Shown piece by piece: positions 8,001 to 15,469 of a stretch of DNA of 17,582 nt. The notes beneath the pieces are model-generated. The model did not search any database. It worked only from the letters and a program-made list of their open reading frames with translations, and had not been told where the DNA came from. Each line of letters opens with the position of its first letter. Position 1 is the stretch's first letter. The DNA is from Campylobacteraceae bacterium (GTDB lineage: Bacteria; Campylobacterota; Campylobacteria; Campylobacterales; Sulfurovaceae), in contig JALVVQ010000040.1 in the NCBI GenBank assembly GCA_027023325.1, positions 1-17,582 on the forward strand. The letters run 5' to 3'. The translations under genes were made by a program, and so were the position numbers.

Positions 8001-8860
8001 GAGCCATGATACTGTTTTTTATACTTTATTTTTCATGCTTTATGGTTGCCAATGCGTCCATTACTGATTTTAAAACAATTCGCGCAGCCTCTGAAGCCTA
8101 TGTTGGCAAAGACTACAACAAGAGCAGCAGGCTCTACGAAAAATTGGAAAAAGAGGGAGCCGGAAAGCACTATGATTTGGGCAATGCTTACTATAAATCT
8201 GGCAACTATACTCAGGCAGTGAAGTCATTCAAGAGGGCCAAAGGAGAAGGGGTAGATGAGTTGCAACGCTTGCACAATCTTGGGAATAGCTATTTCAAAC
8301 AGAAAAAATTTGCATATGCGATCAAGGCATACGAGGCAGCATTGAAATATCGCGAGGATAAGGACACCCGTTTTAATCTGGAATTGGCAAAAAAACAGAG
8401 AAAGAAGCAAGAGCAGAAAAAAAAGAAGCAGCAGAAGAAAAAACAGCAGAAGAAAGACAAAAAGAAAGACAAAAAGAAGAAGCAACAAAACAAAAAAGAT
8501 CAAAAAAAGAACAAGAAGAAGGACAATAATAAAAAGAAGAAAGACAAGAAAAAAGATCAAAAAAACGGAGAGAAAAAAAAGAACAAAAACGAAAAGGGTA
8601 AAAAGAAGAAAGAGAAGCAAAAGCAGGGAGAGAAAAAAGAGAACCAGAAAAAGCAAAAACAGGACAGCAAAGAAAAATCAGGACAAAAAAAGGGCAATAA
8701 GCAGCCACAAAAAGCCAAGCAAGAAAGGCAAAAGGCAATGGCCCAAAAGGAGCTAAGGAAATTGATGAAAAAGATGGGTAACGGTAAAATGCCGACACTG
8801 ATGTATCGTGCCGGCGGCGGAAAAAAAGCAAAAAGGAGTCAAGATGTCAATCCATGGTAA
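7997..8860 (+). CDS. batC: BatC-like exported TPR protein with long lysine-rich tail
   Basis: A 287-residue protein in three parts. Residues 1-20 form a signal peptide (probable cleavage after ANA). Residues about 54-124 hold two TPR repeats with the usual G-N-x-Y spacing (LGNAYYKSGNYTQAV and LGNSYFKQKKFAYAI). Residues about 132-255 are almost wholly Lys, Gln, Asn, Asp and Glu, dominated by lysine, and encoded by A-rich DNA (about 8390-8760) including an A8 run at 8573-8580. A short normal C-terminus ending in DVNPW follows, so the frame survives the repeat. The start overlaps the batB stop (ATGA); ATG 8006 is an alternative. BatC proteins often have low-complexity tails, but this one is strikingly basic. 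The TPRs probably bind BatB or BatD in the periplasm; inference from the family. Confidence 0.85.
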   Translation: MRAMILFFILYFSCFMVANASITDFKTIRAASEAYVGKDYNKSSRLYEKLEKEGAGKHYDLGNAYYKSGNYTQAVKSFKRAKGEGVDELQRLHNLGNSYFKQKKFAYAIKAYEAALKYREDKDTRFNLELAKKQRKKQEQKKKKQQKKKQQKKDKKKDKKKKQQNKKDQKKNKKKDNNKKKKDKKKDQKNGEKKKNKNEKGKKKKEKQKQGEKKENQKKQKQDSKEKSGQKKGNKQPQKAKQERQKAMAQKELRKLMKKMGNGKMPTLMYRAGGGKKAKRSQDVNPW

Positions 8861-10433
8861 AACAAATATGAAAATAATCTTGATGCTGCTGGTGATGAGT
8901 GTGTCACTTTTTGGTGCAGGAGTTAAACTGAGACTCAGCAGCACTGAGGTGGTAGAGGGGAATGCCTTGACAGTGCAGATTGTTGCAGAGGGAAAAAATA
9001 TTGTTTTCCCGAGTATTGATAATGTGGGAGGATTCCCCGTGGAAGGAAGCGCCATCTCTTCCAAAATGGAATCAACCTATATCAATGGTACTTTTTCCTC
9101 TAAGAGTCTCAAAACGCTTCGGTTTGAGTTTTATCCTGAAATGGATATGACGATCCCCGCTTTTAAAGTCAGTATAGACGGGAAAAGTTATGAGACCAAG
9201 CCGGTAAAAATACGCGTCATTAAACCTTCGGCAGCGACTGCTACCAGTGCCAATGGCTATACGCTGCGTATCAAAAGCAACAAAAGCAAGGTGTATGCAG
9301 GTGAGCCCTTTATCGTGACGGTAGATTTTTTTGAACCACGCAACAGTGCTGTGAGTAAGGTGGAGTACACGCCACCAAAATTCAAAGACTTTTTTTCTCA
9401 GGCCTTGGGTGATGAGAAACTGAAGCGTTCCGCAGGAGGCACACTGCATCAACTTCAATATCTGGTAAGTGCCAAAAAAGAGGGGAAATTGACTATCTTC
9501 CCCCCCAAGGCAAGAGTGGGTATGCGTAGTTTCAGCGGTGCAGATAGGGATCCGTGGGGATTTTTTGCCAATGACCTCAAATGGCAGTCAGTGAGAGCGG
9601 CTCCTCTAAGTGTAGAGGTCAAGCCGGTACCTGCCAGCGTAGATTTGATAGGTCATTTCACTGTACAGAGTAGCGTAGATCATACGAATGTCAAGCCTAA
9701 TACGCCTGTGACCTATACATTGAGAATCTCTGGGGAAGGCAGTTTGGATGACCTAGCAGATCCAAAATTTGACTTGCCCGGCGTCACGGTATACGGAGAT
9801 GATGCAAAGACAAGCAGTAAGGTAGTGGGCAACAAAGTACAGAGCCAATATGAGAGAAAATATGTGTTTATTTCAGATCAGGATTTTACGATTCCCTCAT
9901 TACGCTTCAAGAACTTTGACTATCTCTCGGGAAATACAAAGAAAATTGCCACAAAGGTACACAAGATTAGTGTAGATAACAGTGGCGTGGCTGCTACAGT
10001 ACCCCATGTAGCACCTGGCAAAAATCTTGTACAAAAATCCGTAACGAAAGAGAGTAAAAAAGATGACAAAGAGGTCAATGCCAGCATCCTAGAGGATAAG
10101 GCGTACTATAAAGAGCAAGAAACGAAAAAACATACATTTTATTCTCTTTGGATGATAGTGTTGGCTTTTGTCTCTGGCATGCTCTTGATCTTGTTGATTC
10201 AGAAAATCATGGCTTATGCAAAGCAGAGAAGGGGTATCAGGAAGAGAGGAAATTACAGTGAAAAAGAGGCACTAAAACTACTCTACCCCCATACCAACCA
10301 TAATAAAAAAGTAGAGACAATGGTAAGAAAACTCTATGAAAAAGAGGGAGGCAACAAAGCTGTCGTGATTGACAGGGAAGAGTTGAATCGTATGGTGGAT
10401 GAGGTGCTTGAGAACAAATCCTCCGTAGTTTAG
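8844..10433 (+). CDS. batD: BatD-like exported membrane-anchored protein
   Basis: A 529-residue protein with a signal peptide (about 9-25), a long extracytoplasmic region of repeated beta-sandwich modules, a C-terminal transmembrane helix (about 433-455), and a cytoplasmic tail of about 75 charged residues. Family marks include the SKVYAGEPFIVTVDFFE strand opening the second module, LVSAKKEGKLTIFP, and a third module beginning at HTNVKPNTPVTYTLRISGEG with ...DLPGVTVYGD. The start is ATG 8844, with AAAAGGAG (8831-8838) 5 bases upstream; a GTG at 8808 is in frame but has no ribosome site and weakens the signal. It overlaps batC by 17 bases. BatD is the usual last partner in MoxR/Bat operons. 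The biochemical function is unknown. Confidence 0.9.
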   Translation: MSIHGKTNMKIILMLLVMSVSLFGAGVKLRLSSTEVVEGNALTVQIVAEGKNIVFPSIDNVGGFPVEGSAISSKMESTYINGTFSSKSLKTLRFEFYPEMDMTIPAFKVSIDGKSYETKPVKIRVIKPSAATATSANGYTLRIKSNKSKVYAGEPFIVTVDFFEPRNSAVSKVEYTPPKFKDFFSQALGDEKLKRSAGGTLHQLQYLVSAKKEGKLTIFPPKARVGMRSFSGADRDPWGFFANDLKWQSVRAAPLSVEVKPVPASVDLIGHFTVQSSVDHTNVKPNTPVTYTLRISGEGSLDDLADPKFDLPGVTVYGDDAKTSSKVVGNKVQSQYERKYVFISDQDFTIPSLRFKNFDYLSGNTKKIATKVHKISVDNSGVAATVPHVAPGKNLVQKSVTKESKKDDKEVNASILEDKAYYKEQETKKHTFYSLWMIVLAFVSGMLLILLIQKIMAYAKQRRGIRKRGNYSEKEALKLLYPHTNHNKKVETMVRKLYEKEGGNKAVVIDREELNRMVDEVLENKSSVV

Positions 10434-10466
10434 CCTGGAATATGCAATTCTATTGCATAATCCGGG
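10434..10466. terminator. Strong hairpin between convergent batD and tyrA
   Basis: Arms 10434-10448 and 10452-10466 pair over 15 positions with one T-G wobble and one A-A mismatch, around a 3-base loop. The hairpin fills almost the entire 34-base gap between the batD and tyrA stops. No T-tract follows on either strand, so it probably limits both convergent transcripts as a bidirectional block or 3' end protector, not as a classic intrinsic terminator. Confidence 0.7.
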
Positions 10467-10467
10467 A

Positions 10468-11304
10468 TTAGAGAATGTGATGCAGGGTGTTGGCCTTGGT
10501 CATCCACTGATGAAGCTCATCCCATCGCTCCTCTGCGACCAGCATTTTACAGGTTGCGAGCTCTTCGGAGAAAGAGTCTATGCCGTCTAGCAGGTGCATT
10601 TTATTTTGACGGAAGACATCTCGCCACATATTGGGTGAGGATTTGGCGATGCGGCTCATATCCTTGAATCCACCACCTGCCAAGGCGATGATTGCTTTTG
10701 GGTTTTCCTGCTTCATGACAGCATTGGCCAGAGCATAACTCAAGGCATGTGGCATATGGGAGATGTATGCTGCATGCCTGTCGTGCCCCTTGGCATCCAT
10801 ATAGAAAATCTTCATACCTATATCTGTAAAGAGCTGTTTGGCCAGATTTTTTTGTTTTTCCCCACTCTCTTCTATGTCGCAGAGCACCACGGCTTTTCCA
10901 TGATAGAGCCCTTCTATGGCAGCGGTAGGACCAGATTTTTCTGTACCCGTCATAGGGTGTGCTGCCACAAAGTTTTGTCGTATCTTTGCGGGAACAGATT
11001 GCACTATTTTTTCTTTGGTACTCCCAAGATCGATAATTGCTGTGCTCTCCTCTATTTCCGGGAGATTTTTCAAAAGAGAGATAATGCCATCAACCGGCAC
11101 AGCCAAAAAGAGTGCATCTACGCCATAAAAATCCTCTAGCGTATCCACTACCTTGTCTACAATGCCAAGCTCCAGTGCTGCTATACAGTGCTGGGCATTA
11201 TGGTCAAAGCCAATGACTTCTATAGCTTCATAGCTTTTTTTTACTGCGATACCAAGTGAGCCTCCCATGAGACCCAAACCTATAATTCCTATTTTCAAAA
11301 ACAT
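10468..11304 (-). CDS. tyrA: Prephenate dehydrogenase (tyrosine biosynthesis)
   Basis: Oxidatively decarboxylates prephenate to 4-hydroxyphenylpyruvate with NAD(P)+, in the cytoplasm. The 278-residue protein starts with the Rossmann dinucleotide loop GLGLMGG (9-15), followed by the catalytic region AAHPMTGTEKSGP (H116, E122, S124), the substrate-binding YISHMPHALSYALA (H183, H186), and GGGFKDMSRIA with an Asp/Arg pair. No chorismate mutase or ACT domain is fused. Start choice: ATG 11304 has AGGA 4 bases upstream; a TTG at 11298 would give the typical MKIGIIG start with AAGGA 6 bases away and is nearly as good; an ATG at 11328 has no ribosome site. Convergent with batD and divergent from bamA, so it appears to be a single-gene unit. 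Confidence 0.93.
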   Translation of the reverse strand: MFLKIGIIGLGLMGGSLGIAVKKSYEAIEVIGFDHNAQHCIAALELGIVDKVVDTLEDFYGVDALFLAVPVDGIISLLKNLPEIEESTAIIDLGSTKEKIVQSVPAKIRQNFVAAHPMTGTEKSGPTAAIEGLYHGKAVVLCDIEESGEKQKNLAKQLFTDIGMKIFYMDAKGHDRHAAYISHMPHALSYALANAVMKQENPKAIIALAGGGFKDMSRIAKSSPNMWRDVFRQNKMHLLDGIDSFSEELATCKMLVAEERWDELHQWMTKANTLHHIL

Positions 11305-11357
11305 TCCTTCCTGATATGGTATAGTCATATTAGAACATATGAATATTGTATTCTTAT

Positions 11358-11447
11358 TTCACTTAGAAAAAGAGTGTGAAGTGACCATTGTTTTAGTCAA
11401 AAAACGGTACACTTAGTACAAATTTATCTAATTTTCCGTAGATACGG
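11358..11447. promoter_or_regulatory. Divergent tyrA/bamA control region with dyads
   Basis: The 160-base gap holds TCACTT (11359-11364) facing AAGTGA (11379-11384), GTAC-ACTTA-GTAC (11407-11419), and CCGTA-GA-TACGG (11436-11447). CACTTAG occurs at 11360-11366 and again exactly 50 bp later at 11410-11416. TATCTAAT at 11425-11432 is a possible bamA -10 (no matching -35). For tyrA, TATACC on the minus strand near 11318-11323 is a weaker candidate. Individual promoter calls are uncertain. Confidence 0.35.
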
Positions 11448-11464
11448 AGAAGTAAGGACATCAT

Positions 11465-13534
11465 ATGTTGAAACGCGTTCTATTGGTTTTGTTGCTTGGA
11501 ATGACTTTGTTGGCGGCCAAAACGATTGACTCTATTGAAATCAAAGGATTTGATGGTGACAAACTCAAACCCATCATTGGTATCAAGGTAGGCGATACAT
11601 ACACTACTGGAAAAGTAGTAAAAGCCAAGAAAATTATTCGTGAGGCACTGGGGGCAGCAGGATACAAAAGAGTTACGGTGCAGAGTGCTGTCAGCGATAA
11701 AGGTTCTGCGGTTGGTCTTACCTTTACTATTAATAAGGGCAACAAGGTCACTATCAGGAAAGTTGAAATAGTCGGTAATAAAAAAGTGCCAAGTGCCGAA
11801 CTGACCAGCCATGTTATCAATAAAAAAGCTGAGTTCATGGGTTGGTTTCCCGGCAGAAGCAGTGGTACGGCGAATATCCCACAGCTTAAATACGATGCTA
11901 TGAGAGTAAAAGATGAGTATTACAAGCGAGGATATATAGATGCCAAAGTGGACGAACCCTCTCTCGAGGTAGACCCGGCCACCAGCGATGCGACAGTGAC
12001 ATACCGGGTCAAAGAAGGCAGACAATATAAAGTCTCTTCTGTTGATCTGAATATGAGAAGTGTACCTAGTCTCAGTGCCGCGACACTCACCACAGAACTT
12101 CAGCTTAAAAAAGATGGTGTTTTTGATGTATCCAAATTAAGAAGTGACATCAAAATGATTTCCACAAAGCTTGCAGACATGGGATATGCCTACGCCAAGG
12201 TGTTGCCAGGATTTAGAAAAAATCCAAGAAACCTTACTATGGCGGTACGCTACAAGGTACTACCTGGAAAAAAAGTGACGATTAATAATCTACTCATCAA
12301 AGGAAATAAAAAAACAAAAGATCATGTAGTAAGAAGATATGTAGATCTTGCTCCAGGTGACCTCTATAGCTATACTGCACTTAAAGAGAGCAAGAAGGCA
12401 CTTTCTCGGACAGGATACTTTGAAAAGGCAGTCATAAAACCTAAAAAAGTCTCCTCCACTAAAATGGATCTTGAAGTCGATGTCAAAGAGGCCAAGACAG
12501 GTGCCTTCACGATCGGTGGTGGCTATGGCAGCGCAGACGGCTGGATGATTGATGGCAGCATCAAGGAGAGAAACATATTCGGTACAGGTATGGAGCTGGG
12601 CGCCGCTATCGACTACTCTAAAGTTACGCAGTCTTATAATTTGTCACTGAAGGATCCGAGACTGTTTGACAGTAAATACAGCCTCTCTTTTGGCGTCTTC
12701 AAGAAAGAGAGTGACTACAGCGACAATGATACTTATGATAGTCTTGCTTATGAGAAAAAGGATGAGATTGGAGGTTATCTAAGCCTAGGTCGTCAGTTTA
12801 CACACAATCTCTATGCCTCTATCGGCTACAGCTACAAAGATGTTGAATATGATAATGTTGACTATAACAACTCTATAATTGTTGACTATACTAATTATGT
12901 AAAGTCATCTATTATTGGCTCGTTGGTCTATGACAGTACGGATGACTATTATGTACCAAGAGAAGGAATCTATGCTAGGTTTGGTTTCGAATATGCAGGA
13001 CTAGGTAGCGCACCAGCTGGGAAGAAACTAGCAGAGTTTACACGCTATGATGGAAAATTTGCTGCTTATTATGGGTTGAAAGATCAGATAGATTACGATT
13101 TAATCCTAAGGGCAAAACTTAGAGGGAGCTATATAGATCATGATTCCGGCAAATATGTTCCTGTGTCGGAAAGACTCTATCTAGGTGGCGCAAGTAGAGG
13201 CATCAGGGGATTCAAATCGGGAACCATTTCACCTATGACTGGAGGATTTAGAACAGGAGGGTACAAGAGCTATGTGGCAAGCCTAGAGGCGAGCATTCCT
13301 CTCTCTGTTGCATCAAAGATGCGTTTGACATTTTTTGTTGACTATGGACAGATATGGGGAGAAAGTGACTGGAACAGTGATGTAGATAGTATTACCCAAA
13401 AGTCTGTAGGTGCACAGGTAGAATGGCGCTCTCCCTTTGGTCCTATCAACCTAGTCTTTGCTAAAGCCATCGATCCAGATGAGACACATGGGGATACTGC
13501 TACTTTTGAATTCAATATCGGCGGAAAGTTCTAA
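11465..13534 (+). CDS. bamA: Outer membrane protein assembly factor BamA
   Basis: BamA inserts beta-barrel proteins into the outer membrane. The 689-residue protein has a signal peptide (about 1-18), four recognisable POTRA domains (about 19-91, 93-188, 189-270 and 271-345) and a 16-strand-type barrel to the end. POTRA marks include VRKVEIVGN-like strands (RKVEIVGNKK, INNLLIKGNKK) and the DEYYKRGYIDA helix. The barrel carries the Omp85 loop motif I580-R-G-F583 and ends in phenylalanine, the outer-membrane sorting signal. E. coli BamA has about 810 residues and five POTRAs, so one N-terminal POTRA seems to be absent here. AAGGA (11454-11458) lies 6 bases before ATG 11465. Monocistronic by context; no skp, lpxD or bam lipoprotein gene sits next to it. 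Confidence 0.96.
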   Translation: MLKRVLLVLLLGMTLLAAKTIDSIEIKGFDGDKLKPIIGIKVGDTYTTGKVVKAKKIIREALGAAGYKRVTVQSAVSDKGSAVGLTFTINKGNKVTIRKVEIVGNKKVPSAELTSHVINKKAEFMGWFPGRSSGTANIPQLKYDAMRVKDEYYKRGYIDAKVDEPSLEVDPATSDATVTYRVKEGRQYKVSSVDLNMRSVPSLSAATLTTELQLKKDGVFDVSKLRSDIKMISTKLADMGYAYAKVLPGFRKNPRNLTMAVRYKVLPGKKVTINNLLIKGNKKTKDHVVRRYVDLAPGDLYSYTALKESKKALSRTGYFEKAVIKPKKVSSTKMDLEVDVKEAKTGAFTIGGGYGSADGWMIDGSIKERNIFGTGMELGAAIDYSKVTQSYNLSLKDPRLFDSKYSLSFGVFKKESDYSDNDTYDSLAYEKKDEIGGYLSLGRQFTHNLYASIGYSYKDVEYDNVDYNNSIIVDYTNYVKSSIIGSLVYDSTDDYYVPREGIYARFGFEYAGLGSAPAGKKLAEFTRYDGKFAAYYGLKDQIDYDLILRAKLRGSYIDHDSGKYVPVSERLYLGGASRGIRGFKSGTISPMTGGFRTGGYKSYVASLEASIPLSVASKMRLTFFVDYGQIWGESDWNSDVDSITQKSVGAQVEWRSPFGPINLVFAKAIDPDETHGDTATFEFNIGGKF

Positions 13535-13548
13535 GATACTATATTAGA

Positions 13549-13571
13549 AGGGATGTCACGCACAAATCCCT
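13549..13571 (+). terminator. Hairpin after bamA
   Basis: AGGGAT (13549-13554) and ATCCCT (13566-13571) form a 6-bp stem with an 11-base loop, starting 15 bases after the bamA stop. A C-rich run follows instead of a T-tract, so function as a terminator is uncertain. Confidence 0.35.
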
Positions 13572-13624
13572 CCCCTCCAATGCCATTAACTTAAGAGATA
13601 TATTTGTATTTACAACTAGGGAGC

Positions 13625-13664
13625 GGAAGGCTTTGCCTCCACTGTACGGGACTAAAGTCTCCGT
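13625..13664. terminator. Two compact hairpins between bamA and ppx
   Basis: Stem 1 (13625-13640) pairs GGAAGGC with GCCTCC around TTT with one bulged A. Stem 2 (13646-13664) pairs ACGGGACT with AGTCTCCGT around AA with one bulge. They sit back to back in the gap between convergent bamA and ppx. Read on + they are followed by TTTCCAAAAAATAAA; read on - by no T-run. They likely act as a bidirectional transcription boundary. A third dyad, AACCTA (13690-13695)/TAGGTT (13706-13711), spans the ppx stop. Confidence 0.5.
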
Positions 13665-13687
13665 TTCCAAAAAATAAACATCCTCAA

Positions 13688-15151
13688 CTAACCTATTTTT
13701 ATTGCTAGGTTCCCCAACTTTTTCATTTCCGAAATAGCTTCCATTGCCAAATAGAGAGATTTGTTACTTGTAATAAAGAGGGTTTCTTTTTCAAGCGTGA
13801 ATGTATGAGTAGCCTTGGCAGAGTTACGATGTAGTATCAGTGTGAGTGTATAGATGAAAGCAAGCCATTTGACTGTTTTTTTGGGGGGAAGCAATGTTTT
13901 GTATTGCTTGTATAGTGCCTTGTGGTATCCGCGTTTGTTTTTGGTATAAAGTAGAAGAGAGATGAGTGCCATCTCCTTGTGGGTAAACCCATAGTTTAGT
14001 TCCTGCATAGCGATATAGCTGGCATGTCTATTTTGCTGATAGATAGTGAGGACTTTGCCAATATTGGAAAGGTCAAAAAGTGTCTCCATTATCTTTGTAT
14101 ATTTTTCAGGCTTGTCAAGCTTGGAGGCAAAGAGGGCATAGAGCTTTCTAGCAATCTCCTTTTTGTTGCCATGGGGAAGCGAGAGAATATCAAACCTATC
14201 CCGTATACTTTTGACACTGGGATTGCTGTTGATGGGAAGCCTATAGGGTGCTTTGCTAAGCTTGCGATGAAGAAAGAGCCCTTCTCTTACGCCCACGCCA
14301 CTGGTTGTTACCTTTTTTGCACCAATATGTTGCAATATCTCAAGGAGGATCAGGGTGCCTTCTCTTATGGTGTCGTGTCTGTTTTCTTTGATATGATAGG
14401 ATGGTAGTATATCCATCTTGGAAGTGGTGATCTCTTCAAGGTAGCCTTGATGTTCTGAAAGCAGATAACTGAAGGCATGAAGTTTACCAAAAGGGTAGCC
14501 GCTTTTTTGGATAATTGCTTTTGCAAGTGTCCGTGCGGTACCACCTATGCCTATGGCTGTAGTGGCCTGAAATGAGGGGGGCAGTGCTTTGAGTGCAGAC
14601 TGGATATAGTGCCGTACACTTTTTATGTCGCTATCTTTGTCAAAAAATAGCTCTTTGAGTCTTACGGTACCGAGATCAAGAGAAAAAGTCTCCACGATTT
14701 CCCCTTTTTTGATTAGTGCCATATCGGAGGATCCTCCACCGATATCTATGGTGATTCCATCATTGAGAGGAAGGAGATTGCTGGCAGCTATGCCACCATA
14801 GAGTGCCTCTTCTTTTCCATGAATTATCTTAATGTGCAGCCCAAGTTTTTTGGCAACCCTGTCAAGGAAGAAGTCCTTGTTGGGTGCATCCCTCAGTGCA
14901 GAGGTAGCAATGGCTACGACTTTTGATGCCTTAAATTCTACTATTGTTTGCATAAAGGATTCAAGCGTATTAAATGCGCGCTCCATGCCAGCTTTTTGTA
15001 GTCTTCCATGATGCGCATAGGCACCTTCTCCGATGCGCACCCTGCTTTTTTGTTCACAGATGAGATGAAATCCAGATTTACTGGTATTTTGAAAGATAGC
15101 TAAGCGTGCGGAGTTGGATCCGATGTCAATAATGGCCGTACACTTAGCCAT
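13688..15151 (-). CDS. ppx: Exopolyphosphatase / pppGpp phosphohydrolase (Ppx/GppA family)
   Basis: Cytoplasmic enzyme of the ASKHA fold that removes phosphate from polyphosphate or from pppGpp; sequence alone does not settle which. The 487-residue protein shows D9-I-G-S-N-S14 (phosphate loop 1), ATSALRDA (82-89), GKEEA with E114/E115, D136-I-G-G-G-S-S-D143 (loop 2), and IGIGGTARTLA (adenosine-type region). A C-terminal part of about 175 residues (about 310-487) resembles the HD-like extension found in long Ppx enzymes, so it is a long-form member, not the 300-residue short form. It begins 7 bases after the ferredoxin stop with only a weak ribosome site, suggesting coupling to that gene. It ends opposite bamA. 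Confidence 0.92.
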   Translation of the reverse strand: MAKCTAIIDIGSNSARLAIFQNTSKSGFHLICEQKSRVRIGEGAYAHHGRLQKAGMERAFNTLESFMQTIVEFKASKVVAIATSALRDAPNKDFFLDRVAKKLGLHIKIIHGKEEALYGGIAASNLLPLNDGITIDIGGGSSDMALIKKGEIVETFSLDLGTVRLKELFFDKDSDIKSVRHYIQSALKALPPSFQATTAIGIGGTARTLAKAIIQKSGYPFGKLHAFSYLLSEHQGYLEEITTSKMDILPSYHIKENRHDTIREGTLILLEILQHIGAKKVTTSGVGVREGLFLHRKLSKAPYRLPINSNPSVKSIRDRFDILSLPHGNKKEIARKLYALFASKLDKPEKYTKIMETLFDLSNIGKVLTIYQQNRHASYIAMQELNYGFTHKEMALISLLLYTKNKRGYHKALYKQYKTLLPPKKTVKWLAFIYTLTLILHRNSAKATHTFTLEKETLFITSNKSLYLAMEAISEMKKLGNLAIKIG

Positions 15152-15158
15152 GAGAGGG

Positions 15159-15410
15159 TTAAACCTCGACCTGAATCTGTTCGAATTTAAATTTTAGTTC
15201 TTCGGCACTCTCTATATTATCCGGATCTGAAATGATGCAATCGACAGGGCAGACGGCTACGCACTGAGGCTCATCATAATGACCGACACACTCCGTACAC
15301 AGGTCTACATCTATAAGATAAATTGGGTCATTTTCCTCGATGGCCAAATTGGGGCACTCTTCTCGGCAGGCATCACATGCTATGCAGTCATCTTTGATTA
15401 ATAGTGCCAT
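15159..15410 (-). CDS. 2[4Fe-4S] ferredoxin, Allochromatium type
   Basis: An 83-residue low-potential electron carrier. Cluster 1 ligands are C9, C12, C15 and the C19-P pair. Cluster 2 starts at C38-x2-C41, but the third cysteine comes after an 8-residue insert (C50), then C54-P. This C-x2-C-x8-C-x3-C-P spacing marks the Alvin/YfhL-type ferredoxins, with an extra cysteine at C58 and an acidic C-terminal helix (about 67-82), all of which fit here. AGAGG (15416-15420) lies 5 bases before the ATG. It is upstream of ppx on the same strand with a 7-base gap. In Campylobacterota such ferredoxins serve oxidoreductases of central carbon metabolism; the partner here is not visible. Confidence 0.94.
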   Translation of the reverse strand: MALLIKDDCIACDACREECPNLAIEENDPIYLIDVDLCTECVGHYDEPQCVAVCPVDCIISDPDNIESAEELKFKFEQIQVEV

Positions 15411-15425
15411 ATTTTCCTCTGTATT

Positions 15426-15455
15426 AGAATAATTTTAGGAGTTATAACTTATCAA
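15426..15455 (-). promoter_or_regulatory. Candidate sigma70 promoter for ferredoxin-ppx
   Basis: Read on the minus strand: TTGATA (15450-15455), an 18-base spacer, then TATTCT (15426-15431). Transcription would start near 15419, leaving an extremely short leader that overlaps the ribosome site, so the true start may lie further upstream. Confidence 0.35.
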
Positions 15456-15469
15456 AGCTTAAAGTAAAA

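Noticed and set aside
8390..8760. A-rich repeat tract as a possible variable repeat array or CRISPR-like array
   Set aside because: There is no fixed repeat unit or spacer; it is low-complexity coding sequence in frame with batC.
8225..8831. Long open frames on the minus strand across batC (rich in Leu, Phe, Cys)
   Set aside because: They are the reverse complement of the lysine-rich A-tract; poly-A on one strand gives an open poly-Phe/Leu frame on the other. No ribosome site or plausible protein.
8808..8843. GTG start for batD at 8808
   Set aside because: No ribosome site; it adds a charged stretch before the signal peptide. ATG 8844 has AAAAGGAG at the right distance.
11305..11328. ATG 11328 as the tyrA start
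   Set aside because: No ribosome site upstream, and it adds residues before the Rossmann strand that begins almost at residue 1 in the family.
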